From Chloroflexota bacterium (GTDB lineage Bacteria; Chloroflexota; Limnocylindria; P2-11E), in NCBI GenBank assembly GCA_025350745.1, contig JANXXG010000077.1:1-5028 (forward strand): 5,028 nucleotides of DNA, in the 5' to 3' direction. Below, one piece after another: positions 1 to 5,028 of the stretch. The notes under the pieces are model-generated. The model ran no database searches. It was not told where the DNA came from and was given only the letters and a program-made list of their open reading frames with translations. The translations under genes were made by a program, and so were the position numbers. How positions within the stretch are numbered: position 1 is the stretch's first letter; the number at the start of each line of letters is the position of its first letter.

Positions 1-813
1 GGCGGGCTCCTCCTTGGGTCGAAGGTGTCCGAGGAGATCGCCAAGATCCGCGAGCTCCCGACGGGCGTCGACCAGCGGTCGCCCGCGCGGCATCCGGATT
101 TCATCGGTCCGGACGACATGATCATCAAGATCGAGGAGCTCCGTGAGGCGACGGACCATCGGGTGCCGATCTTCGTGAAGATGGGCGCGACACGGGTCTT
201 CGATGACGTGAAGCTCGCGGTGAAGTGCGGTGCGGACGTGGTCGTCGTCGACGGCATGGAGGGTGGCACCGCGGCGTCGCCGGAGATCCTGCAGGATCAC
301 ACCGGTATTCCGACGCTCGCTGCGGTCGTCGAGGCGCGCCGCGCGCTCGAGGACCTCGGGGTCTACGGCACGGTGCAGCTCATCATCGCCGGTGGGATCA
401 AGAGCGGCGTCGATGTCGCGAAAGCGATCGCGCTCGGCGCGGACGCCTGCTACATCGGCACCGCGGCTTTGATCGCGCTGAATTGCAACCGGCCCATATT
501 CATCGAGGACTACGAGAAGCTGGGCACGGCACCCGGCCGCTGCCACCACTGTCATACCGGCCGCTGCCCGGTCGGGGTCACGACACAGGATCCTGAACTG
601 ATGGCCCGGCTCCCGATCGACGAGGCTGCCGAACGCGTCGCGAATTTCCTCCTGGCGATGACGCTCGAGGTCCAGATGATCGCGCGGGCCTGTGGCAAGG
701 CGAACGTCCACGACCTCGACCCCGATGACCTGCGCGCGCTCACCATCGAAGCAGCGGCGATCACCGGTATCCCGCTCGTCGGCACCAACTGGGTCCCGGG
801 ACGGGGTCTGTAA
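1..813 (+). CDS. mgsC: Glutamate-synthase-type FMN/Fe-S subunit, probable N-methylglutamate synthase subunit C (5' truncated)
   Basis: This is the C-terminal 270 residues of a glutamate synthase (GltB domain 2) family protein. The reading frame is open to base 1 and already matches the family there (GGLLLGSKVSEEIAKIR), so the GTG at 25 is not the true start and the N-terminus lies upstream. Visible family motifs are KMGATRVFDDVKLAVKCGAD followed by VDGMEGGTAASP, then IIAGGIKSGVDVAKAI and IGTAALIAL, which form the FMN-binding barrel. The cysteines at codons 484, 541, 550 and 565 (C-x18-C-x2-C-x4-C, with CHHCHTGRCPVGVTTQDPEL) look like iron-sulfur ligands. In MgsABC/GlxBCD systems this subunit transfers ammonia or an amine to 2-oxoglutarate; NMG synthase makes N-methylglutamate from gamma-glutamylmethylamide. 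It is far too compact around this domain to show the amidotransferase and GXGXG parts of full-length GltB, which in this system are separate genes, presumably upstream. Family assignment is firm; the NMG synthase role is inferred from the sarcosine-oxidase-like genes that follow after one base. A standalone archaeal-type glutamate synthase is the alternative. Confidence 0.85.
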   Translation, partial: GGLLLGSKVSEEIAKIRELPTGVDQRSPARHPDFIGPDDMIIKIEELREATDHRVPIFVKMGATRVFDDVKLAVKCGADVVVVDGMEGGTAASPEILQDHTGIPTLAAVVEARRALEDLGVYGTVQLIIAGGIKSGVDVAKAIALGADACYIGTAALIALNCNRPIFIEDYEKLGTAPGRCHHCHTGRCPVGVTTQDPELMARLPIDEAAERVANFLLAMTLEVQMIARACGKANVHDLDPDDLRALTIEAAAITGIPLVGTNWVPGRGL

Positions 814-817
814 CGTG
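811..817 (+). other. Synthase/delta junction with one-base gap
   Basis: The TAA stop of the synthase subunit (811-813) is separated from the delta GTG (815-817) by a single C. A ribosome ending the first gene can restart here, helped by the weak GGGG at 803-806. This joins the synthase and dehydrogenase genes translationally and argues that they act in one pathway. Confidence 0.7.
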
Positions 818-1072
818 TCGTTCCTCGTGCCCTGCCCGCAGTGCGGGCCGCGCGATGTGTACGAATTTCGCTTCGGTGGCGAGACCCTGCGACGTCCGTC
901 CCCCGACGCGACGCCCCTGGTCTGGACGAACTACCGGTACATGCGGGTCAACCGGGACGGCAACGCCCGGGAGTGGTGGTTCCATCGTCTCGGCTGCCGG
1001 CGGTGGTTCGTGACGGAGCGCGACACCGTGCGCAACGTCGTGTCCGCGTCCGGTTGGGCGACCGGTGACTGA
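815..1072 (+). CDS. mgdB: Sarcosine oxidase delta subunit family protein, probable N-methylglutamate dehydrogenase subunit B
   Basis: This 85-residue protein is the small zinc-binding subunit of heterotetrameric sarcosine oxidase-type enzymes; the length is close to normal for SoxD. The zinc site is complete: Cys7 and Cys10 in CPQCG, and His57 and Cys61 in FHRLGCRRWF, matching the C-x2-C ... H-x3-C ligands of the crystallised oxidase. Other family hallmarks are the YRYMRVNRDGNAREWW stretch and the C-terminal RRWFVTERDT. The GTG at 815 is chosen because it puts the CPxCG motif six residues from the start as in the family; the frame is open further upstream to an ATG at 692, but that portion is out of frame with the preceding gene and has no family similarity. 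A weak purine run (GGGG at 803-806) sits eight bases before the start. The gene begins one base after the synthase subunit stop and its last eight bases overlap the alpha subunit. SoxD has a structural rather than catalytic role in the tetramer. Confidence 0.93.
   Translation: MSFLVPCPQCGPRDVYEFRFGGETLRRPSPDATPLVWTNYRYMRVNRDGNAREWWFHRLGCRRWFVTERDTVRNVVSASGWATGD
1065..1072 (+). other. Delta/alpha start-stop overlap GTGACTGA
   Basis: The alpha GTG start (1065-1067) lies inside the delta gene, whose TGA is at 1070-1072. No good Shine-Dalgarno sequence precedes the GTG, only GGGCG at 1056-1060, so reinitiation by ribosomes finishing delta is the likely way in. This would help keep subunit amounts matched. 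Confidence 0.7.
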
Positions 1073-3941
1073 CGAGCGTCTTCCCCCCGCCGACGGCGAG
1101 GTCATCGATCGCGGGTCGCGGCTCCGCTTCACCTTCGACGGCAAGGGTCACTCCGGACATCCGGGCGACACGATCGGGAGTGCCCTCGCCGCTCGAGGCG
1201 TTCGGATGCTCAGCCGCAGCTTCAAGTACCACCGGCCGCGCGCGCTGTTGTGCTGCGACGGCCGGTGCCCGAACTGCCTCGTCGAGGTCGATGGGATCCC
1301 CAATGTTCGAGCCTGCACCGCCCCGCTGCGTGAAGGTCAGCGGGTCCGGAGCCAGAATGCCTGGCCGTCGCTCGCATTCGACGTCCTCGCGATCACCGAT
1401 CGTCTCGACCGGCTCCTTCCGATCGGTTTCTACTACAAGACGTTCTATCGACCCCGACGGCTGTGGCCGCTGTACGAGAAGGTGCTCCGGCGTGTCGCCG
1501 GCCTTGGTCGGGTCGACATCACTGCGCGGCCGGACCTGGCACCGCGGACGCGGCACCTTCACTGCGACGTCGCCGTGGTCGGCGGCGGGCCCGCAGGCTG
1601 CATTGCCGCGCTCGAGGCGGCGGCGGCCGGTGCACGCGTGGTGCTCGTCGATGATCAGCCGGCCCTCGGCGGCCACCTCCGCTCGCGCTCCCTGCCGGTC
1701 CATGGAGACGCGCGGATCGAGGGCCTCTCGGGCACCCGGGCTGCCCAACGGCTCGGCGAGCTGATCGCCGAACAGCCGGGCATCGAGACGCTCATCGCTG
1801 CGACCGTATTCGGCATCTATGAAGGCACCCTCCTGGGCGTCAATCAGGGTCAGACGGTCGCCAGGATCCGAGCCAAGCGCATCGTCATCGCGACCGGAGC
1901 GCACGAGCGACCGGCACTGTTCGACGGCAACGACCGTCCTGGGATCATGCTCGGCACGGCCGTCCTGCGGCTCGCCCGGCTCCACGGCGTCCGGTCGGGC
2001 CATCAGGTCGTCGCCATCGTCGACGACGGCTATGGCTGGTCGATCGTCGCCGAGCTGGTCGCAGCCAGGGTCGCGCTGACCGCGGTCATCGACATCGGTT
2101 CCGGCCTGCCGACCCCGGAGCTCCCGCCCGGGATCGAGGTGATCCGCGGAGCGGCGATCCTCGAGGGGACCGGTTCCCGCCGGGTCACCGGCTTGCGGAT
2201 CCGTGTCGGTGCGGCCGAGCGGCTCGTCCCGTGTGACGCCGTCGCGGTCTCGCTGCGTCCAGAGCCGGCCACCGGTCTCATTGCCCAGGACGGGGGCGAG
2301 CGTCGCTACGACGACCGGATCGGCGAGTTCGTCGCCGCGCGCCTGAGCGACGCGGTGAGCGTCGCGGGCGATGTCGAGGGGATCCACGATGACGCCCACA
2401 CGATGGCCTCGGGCGCGCTCGCGGGGCTCGAAGCGGCGGTGGCGATCGGCCTCGGGACCCAAGACGCCATTGCCGCGGCGCGCACGCACCGTGCCGCCTG
2501 CCGAGCGTCGGCGTTGGCCCGCCACGGCCGGCCCGTGGCGCTCGATGCGCCGGGCGGCCGCAAGCAATTCGTCTGCCTCTGCGAGGACGTCACGGTGAAG
2601 GAGATCGCTCAGGGCATCGAAGAGGGTTTCGAGGACCTTGAGACGTTGAAGCGCTACAGCACGCTCACCATGGGCCCGTGCCAGGGGAAGATGTGTCAGG
2701 GGCTCGCGACCCGTCTTCGTGCGACGCTGACCGGGGAGACGCTCGCCGCGGCGAAGCTCACGACCGCGCGCCCTCCGTTCCAGCCGGTCAGTCTCGCCGC
2801 GCTCGCGGGTCCGCACCTCGAACCCGTCCGCCGTACGGCGATGCACGGCCGGCACGCGGCGCTCACCGATCGGTGGATCGACATGGGCGATTGGAAGCGG
2901 CCGCACATCTACACGAGCGTCGAAGAGGAGTGCCGGGCCGTTCGCGAGCGGGTCGCGATCATCGATGTCAGCACGCTCGGGAAGCTCGAGGTCGCCGGGG
3001 CCGATGCCGGGTCCTTCCTGGATTGGCTCCATCCGAACCGGTTCAGTGATCTCAAGATCGGCCGGGTCCGCTACCGCGCGATGTGTGACGACGCCGGCAT
3101 CGTGCTCGACGACGGGACCGTCGCCCGCCTCGGCGATACCCGCTTCTTCCTCTCGACGACGACCGGCACGATCGACGCGATGGAGCAGTGGCTCACCTGG
3201 TGGCTCGCGGGAACGGACCGTGACGCCCGGGTCACGAACGTGACAGCTCAGTATGCCGCCGTGAATCTGGCCGGTCCGCGGTCCCGCGAGGTCCTTGAAC
3301 GTCTCACCGAGACCGATGTTTCGAAGGCAGCGCTCCCGTATCTTGCGGCGACCGAGGCGCCGGTCGCCGGGGTGCCCGCCATCATCCTGCGGATCGGATT
3401 CGTCGGCGAGCTTTCATACGAGATCCACGTTCCATCCGACTTCGGCGGGTATCTCTGGGATCAGCTCACGGCGGCGGGCGCCGACCTCGGCATCACGCCG
3501 TTCGGCGTCGAGGCCCAGCGCGTTCTGCGCCTCGAGAAACAGCACGCGATCGTGGGGCAGGACACCGACGGTCTCTCCAATCCCGTCGAGTCGGGAATGT
3601 CATGGCTGGTGAAGGCGGACAAGGATGACTTCGTCGGCCGGGAGGCCATCGCCGCGGTCACGGCGCGTGGACCGCAGCAGATGCTCGTCGGCTTCGAGCT
3701 TCCAGAGCGGACGGTCCCCGAGGAGGGGGCCGCCGTCATCCGCGACGGCCGCCTCGTCGGCCGCGTCACGAGCTCGAAATGGAGCCCGTATCTCGGCAAG
3801 ACGATCGGCATGGTGAGCATCCCGATCGAACAGGCCGCCGACGGCAGCGAGATCGAGATCCGGCTCCCGGTCGGCACCGTGCGGGCACGGGTCGCCACGA
3901 AGCCGTTCTACGATCCGGCCGGCCTTCGGCTGCGCATGTGA
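1065..3941 (+). CDS. mgdC: Sarcosine oxidase alpha subunit family protein with two [2Fe-2S] motifs, probable N-methylglutamate dehydrogenase subunit C
   Basis: The product has 958 residues, the usual size for SoxA-type alpha subunits. Domains in order: a ferredoxin-like N-domain (about 15-100) with SFKYHRPR and cysteines 63, 68, 71 and 84; a linker typical of the family (LPIGFYYKTFYRP, 118-130); a dinucleotide-binding disulfide-reductase-like domain (about 165-465) with GGGPAG at 173-178, ATGAHERP at 276-283 and VAGDVEG at 433-439; a BFD-like cysteine domain (about 500-550) with C504, C506, C539 and C544; and a GcvT-like folate-binding domain (about 605-955) with DWKRP, DVSTLGKLEV, VLDDGTVARL and LEKQHAIVGQDTDG. 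In the known oxidase this subunit binds NAD and shares the FMN with beta, and its folate domain captures the one-carbon unit as methylenetetrahydrofolate. The GTG start overlaps the delta gene by eight bases and gives the family-like beginning MTDERLPP; no strong ribosome site is visible, so coupling is likely. The cysteine motifs are absent from the classical oxidase. Family is certain; NMG rather than sarcosine as substrate is inferred from the neighbouring synthase gene. Confidence 0.93.
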   Translation: MTDERLPPADGEVIDRGSRLRFTFDGKGHSGHPGDTIGSALAARGVRMLSRSFKYHRPRALLCCDGRCPNCLVEVDGIPNVRACTAPLREGQRVRSQNAWPSLAFDVLAITDRLDRLLPIGFYYKTFYRPRRLWPLYEKVLRRVAGLGRVDITARPDLAPRTRHLHCDVAVVGGGPAGCIAALEAAAAGARVVLVDDQPALGGHLRSRSLPVHGDARIEGLSGTRAAQRLGELIAEQPGIETLIAATVFGIYEGTLLGVNQGQTVARIRAKRIVIATGAHERPALFDGNDRPGIMLGTAVLRLARLHGVRSGHQVVAIVDDGYGWSIVAELVAARVALTAVIDIGSGLPTPELPPGIEVIRGAAILEGTGSRRVTGLRIRVGAAERLVPCDAVAVSLRPEPATGLIAQDGGERRYDDRIGEFVAARLSDAVSVAGDVEGIHDDAHTMASGALAGLEAAVAIGLGTQDAIAAARTHRAACRASALARHGRPVALDAPGGRKQFVCLCEDVTVKEIAQGIEEGFEDLETLKRYSTLTMGPCQGKMCQGLATRLRATLTGETLAAAKLTTARPPFQPVSLAALAGPHLEPVRRTAMHGRHAALTDRWIDMGDWKRPHIYTSVEEECRAVRERVAIIDVSTLGKLEVAGADAGSFLDWLHPNRFSDLKIGRVRYRAMCDDAGIVLDDGTVARLGDTRFFLSTTTGTIDAMEQWLTWWLAGTDRDARVTNVTAQYAAVNLAGPRSREVLERLTETDVSKAALPYLAATEAPVAGVPAIILRIGFVGELSYEIHVPSDFGGYLWDQLTAAGADLGITPFGVEAQRVLRLEKQHAIVGQDTDGLSNPVESGMSWLVKADKDDFVGREAIAAVTARGPQQMLVGFELPERTVPEEGAAVIRDGRLVGRVTSSKWSPYLGKTIGMVSIPIEQAADGSEIEIRLPVGTVRARVATKPFYDPAGLRLRM
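3938..3941 (+). other. Alpha/gamma start-stop overlap GTGA
   Basis: The gamma GTG start (3938-3940) shares four bases with the alpha TGA stop (3939-3941). No purine-rich ribosome site is visible in the 20 bases before it, which supports coupled translation and decides the gamma start. Confidence 0.75.
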
Positions 3942-4600
3942 TCGTCGCGACATCGCGATCCCCGATCCGCCGCAGTCCCATTCACGCGATCCACGAGTCG
4001 CTCGGCGCGCATTGGCCGGCCTCGGGTGCGCTTTGGCCATCCGCCTACGGTGATCCCGCGGCCGAGCGCGCAACCTCGCGTTCGGCTGCGGTGATCGTCG
4101 ACGTGGGCCCCCTCGACAAGTACTCCGTGAAAGCGGCGAGCGCCGCCCGGGTGCTCGCTCCGCTCGGCTTGCCGTTCGCTGCCACCGAGCTCTTGCCCGG
4201 GGGTCCGGGTGGCAGCACCTTCGATGTCTGGGGCGTCGCCCCGGACGAGGCCCTTCTCATCGGGGCCGCCCCGACCGCACCGCCGACCGTCCCGAACGCG
4301 ATCGTGACAGACCTCTCCTCCGGCCTCAGCGCGCTTGCGCTCGTGGGTCCGCGGTCCCGGTCGATCCTCGAGGAGCTCACGTCCCTGGACGTGGCCGATC
4401 GCGCGTTCGTCGATCGCGCGATCGCCTCGGCCCCGCTCGCCAACGTCCGCGTCATCATCGCTCGTCATGATCTTGTCGGCCGAACGCGCTTTGTCATCCT
4501 CGTGGATCGCGATCTCGCCGAGTACGTCTGGGCCTCGACGCTCGCGGTCGGTGCTCGCCATGGGCTTCAGCCCGGGGGCGCAATGGTGCTGGCCGACTGA
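3938..4600 (+). CDS. mgdD: Sarcosine oxidase gamma subunit family protein, probable N-methylglutamate dehydrogenase subunit D
   Basis: The 220-residue product is a small, divergent GcvT-fold protein of the SoxG type, near the usual length of about 200. Visible features are an opening SRSPIHAIHESLGAH, then AAVIVDVGPLDKYSVKAASA, which mirrors the DVSTLGKLEVAG segment of the alpha subunit's folate-like domain, and ALALVGPRSRSILEELTSLD, which mirrors AVNLAGPRSREVLERLTETD there. The folate-binding residues are not evident, as expected for a structural subunit. The GTG start shares GTGA with the alpha stop codon, and no other in-frame start lies before the conserved region; an in-frame ATG at 3779 is buried within the alpha gene and would add residues without similarity. 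The stop codon overlaps the beta-subunit ATG. Sequence similarity to SoxG is weak, as is typical of this fast-evolving subunit, so the call leans on fold-like motifs plus its place between alpha and beta. Confidence 0.85.
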   Translation: MIVATSRSPIRRSPIHAIHESLGAHWPASGALWPSAYGDPAAERATSRSAAVIVDVGPLDKYSVKAASAARVLAPLGLPFAATELLPGGPGGSTFDVWGVAPDEALLIGAAPTAPPTVPNAIVTDLSSGLSALALVGPRSRSILEELTSLDVADRAFVDRAIASAPLANVRVIIARHDLVGRTRFVILVDRDLAEYVWASTLAVGARHGLQPGGAMVLAD

Positions 4601-4602
4601 TG
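4598..4602 (+). other. Gamma/beta start-stop overlap TGATG
   Basis: The last base of the gamma TGA is the first base of the beta ATG, a classic coupling arrangement. It supports this ATG over the later in-frame ATG at 4627. No strong ribosome site sits at the usual distance; the nearest purine run, GGGGG at 4574-4578, is too far upstream. Confidence 0.75.
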
Positions 4603-5028
4603 CTTGCGCTATTCCGCCGTGACCGAATGTGGAAGGCGGCGCGGCCCCTTCGTCAGCGTTATGACGTGGCGATCGTCGGGGGAGGGGTGCACGGCGTGGC
4701 CATCGGGTACGAGCTGGCAAAGCGCGGCGTGAAGGACGTCGTCGTGCTGGAGCGTGCCTATGTCGGTTCCGGTGCGAGCGGCCGGAACACGGCCATCATC
4801 CGGTCGAACTATCGGACGGCCGAGGGCGTCGCGTTCTACAACGAGTCGTTGCTCATGTACGAGCGACTGTCGAGTGAGCTTGACTACAACGTTCTCTTCA
4901 GCCAGCACGGCCACATGACCTTCGCTCACACGGAGTCGGCGATCGCCGGTCTCCGGGTGCGCGCCGAAGCCAATCAATTGAATGGCGTCGATAGTCGGGT
5001 CATCGGCCGCGACGAGATCCGTCAGCTG
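4600..5028 (+). CDS. mgdA: Sarcosine oxidase beta subunit family FAD-dependent oxidoreductase, probable N-methylglutamate dehydrogenase subunit A (3' truncated)
   Basis: Only the first 143 residues are in the window; a full SoxB-type subunit is about 400. A basic leader (residues 1-20) precedes the Rossmann strand YDVAIVGGGVHGVAIGYELA with the FAD motif GGGVHG at 27-32 and the ribose-binding Glu51 at the end of the second strand (VVVLER). Then come GSGASGRNTAIIRSNY (56-71) and LDYNVLFSQHGHMTFAHT, both strongly typical of the heterotetrameric sarcosine oxidase beta subunit and distinguishing it from monomeric sarcosine oxidase or glycine oxidase. In the family this subunit holds the amine-oxidising FAD and, further along than the window reaches, the histidine that binds FMN covalently. 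The ATG at 4600 overlaps the gamma stop as TGATG; the Met at residue 10 is a less likely alternative because it would lose this coupling. Its position after gamma rather than before delta is unusual. Substrate is inferred to be N-methylglutamate from context. Confidence 0.92.
   Translation, partial: MLALFRRDRMWKAARPLRQRYDVAIVGGGVHGVAIGYELAKRGVKDVVVLERAYVGSGASGRNTAIIRSNYRTAEGVAFYNESLLMYERLSSELDYNVLFSQHGHMTFAHTESAIAGLRVRAEANQLNGVDSRVIGRDEIRQL

Larger units (their letters stand above)
1..5028 (+). other. Part of a single N-methylglutamate pathway operon
   Basis: All five genes lie on one strand with gaps of at most one base, so they are very likely co-transcribed from a promoter upstream of the window. 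The set (synthase subunit C followed by delta, alpha, gamma and beta subunits of a sarcosine-oxidase-like dehydrogenase) matches the two enzyme complexes that act consecutively in the NMG pathway. The amidotransferase and GXGXG synthase subunits (mgsA, mgsB), gmaS and any methylated-amine transporter would be expected outside the window. No terminator-like hairpin or promoter was recognised inside. Confidence 0.8.

Noticed and set aside
25..27. GTG as the start of the synthase subunit
   Set aside because: Codons before it already encode the conserved GGLLLGSK family segment, so the gene continues upstream of the window.
692..814. Longer delta subunit starting at the ATG at 692
   Set aside because: The extra 41 residues overlap the synthase gene in another frame, have shadow-like composition, and push the zinc motif far from the N-terminus where the family has it.
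948..3032. Very long open frame on the minus strand opposite the alpha gene (694 codons)
   Set aside because: It is antisense to a clearly homologous alpha subunit, its translation is a low-complexity mix rich in Arg, Asp, Gly and Pro with no recognisable domain, and such mirror frames are common in GC-rich coding DNA.
3779..3937. Longer gamma subunit starting at the ATG at 3779
   Set aside because: The added 53 residues lie wholly inside the folate domain of the alpha gene and look like a shadow translation; the GTGA overlap gives a normal-length SoxG.
2955..3941. A separate aminomethyltransferase (gcvT) gene
   Set aside because: The GcvT-like region is in frame with the rest of the alpha subunit with no stop or start signal between, as in all SoxA proteins.
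3908..4720. Minus-strand open frame of 270 codons opposite the gamma gene
   Set aside because: It spans the alpha/gamma and gamma/beta junctions antisense, is Arg/Gly/Asp-rich and shows no family motif, while the plus strand has a well-placed gene there.
815..5028. Ordinary heterotetrameric sarcosine oxidase (soxBDAG) as the main call
   Set aside because: Not excluded by sequence alone, but the adjoining MgsC-type gene, the Fe-S cysteine motifs and the gene order favour N-methylglutamate dehydrogenase.
1..5028. CRISPR arrays, tRNA or rRNA genes, insertion sequences, riboswitches or terminators
   Set aside because: Coding regions fill the window with no gap over one base, and no repeat-spacer pattern, inverted-repeat ends, tRNA-like folds or T-tract hairpins were seen.

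Overview
The window is a dense, GC-rich (about two thirds GC by eye) bacterial stretch with every gene on the + strand. It reads as the middle of one operon. Five coding regions are present: the C-terminal part of an FMN/iron-sulfur glutamate-synthase-type subunit (MgsC/GlxD-like), then complete delta (SoxD-like), alpha (SoxA-like) and gamma (SoxG-like) subunits of a heterotetrameric sarcosine-oxidase-family enzyme, and the N-terminal part of its FAD-binding beta subunit (SoxB-like), cut by the window end.

A glutamate-synthase-like synthase subunit next to a complete sarcosine-oxidase-like tetramer is the hallmark of the N-methylglutamate (NMG) pathway for methylated amines. In that pathway gamma-glutamylmethylamide synthetase (GmaS, not in the window) makes gamma-glutamylmethylamide, NMG synthase (MgsABC) converts it with 2-oxoglutarate to N-methylglutamate, and NMG dehydrogenase (MgdABCD) oxidises that to glutamate plus a one-carbon unit at the formaldehyde or methylene-tetrahydrofolate level. 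The best overall reading is therefore mgsC-mgdB-mgdC-mgdD-mgdA. Ordinary sarcosine oxidase next to an unrelated glutamate synthase fragment is the alternative.

Layout: 1-813 mgsC-like (5' end missing); 815-1072 delta; 1065-3941 alpha; 3938-4600 gamma; 4600-5028 beta (3' end missing). Gene junctions are a 1-nt gap, an 8-nt overlap, a 4-nt overlap and a 1-nt overlap, so translation is probably coupled and there is no room for an internal promoter or terminator. There is no non-coding stretch longer than one base, and no RNA gene, mobile element, CRISPR array or long repeat was seen.

Points that stand out: the alpha subunit carries complete cysteine sets for two [2Fe-2S] clusters that the classical oxidase does not have, suggesting a dehydrogenase wired to an electron acceptor other than oxygen; the synthase subunit keeps a four-cysteine set; the subunit order is D-A-G-B instead of the classical B-D-A-G; and the hexamer CGATCG is strongly over-represented. 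The organism cannot be named from this window. The composition, GTG starts and tight packing fit a free-living high-GC bacterium, with Chloroflexota or Actinomycetota plausible (low confidence).
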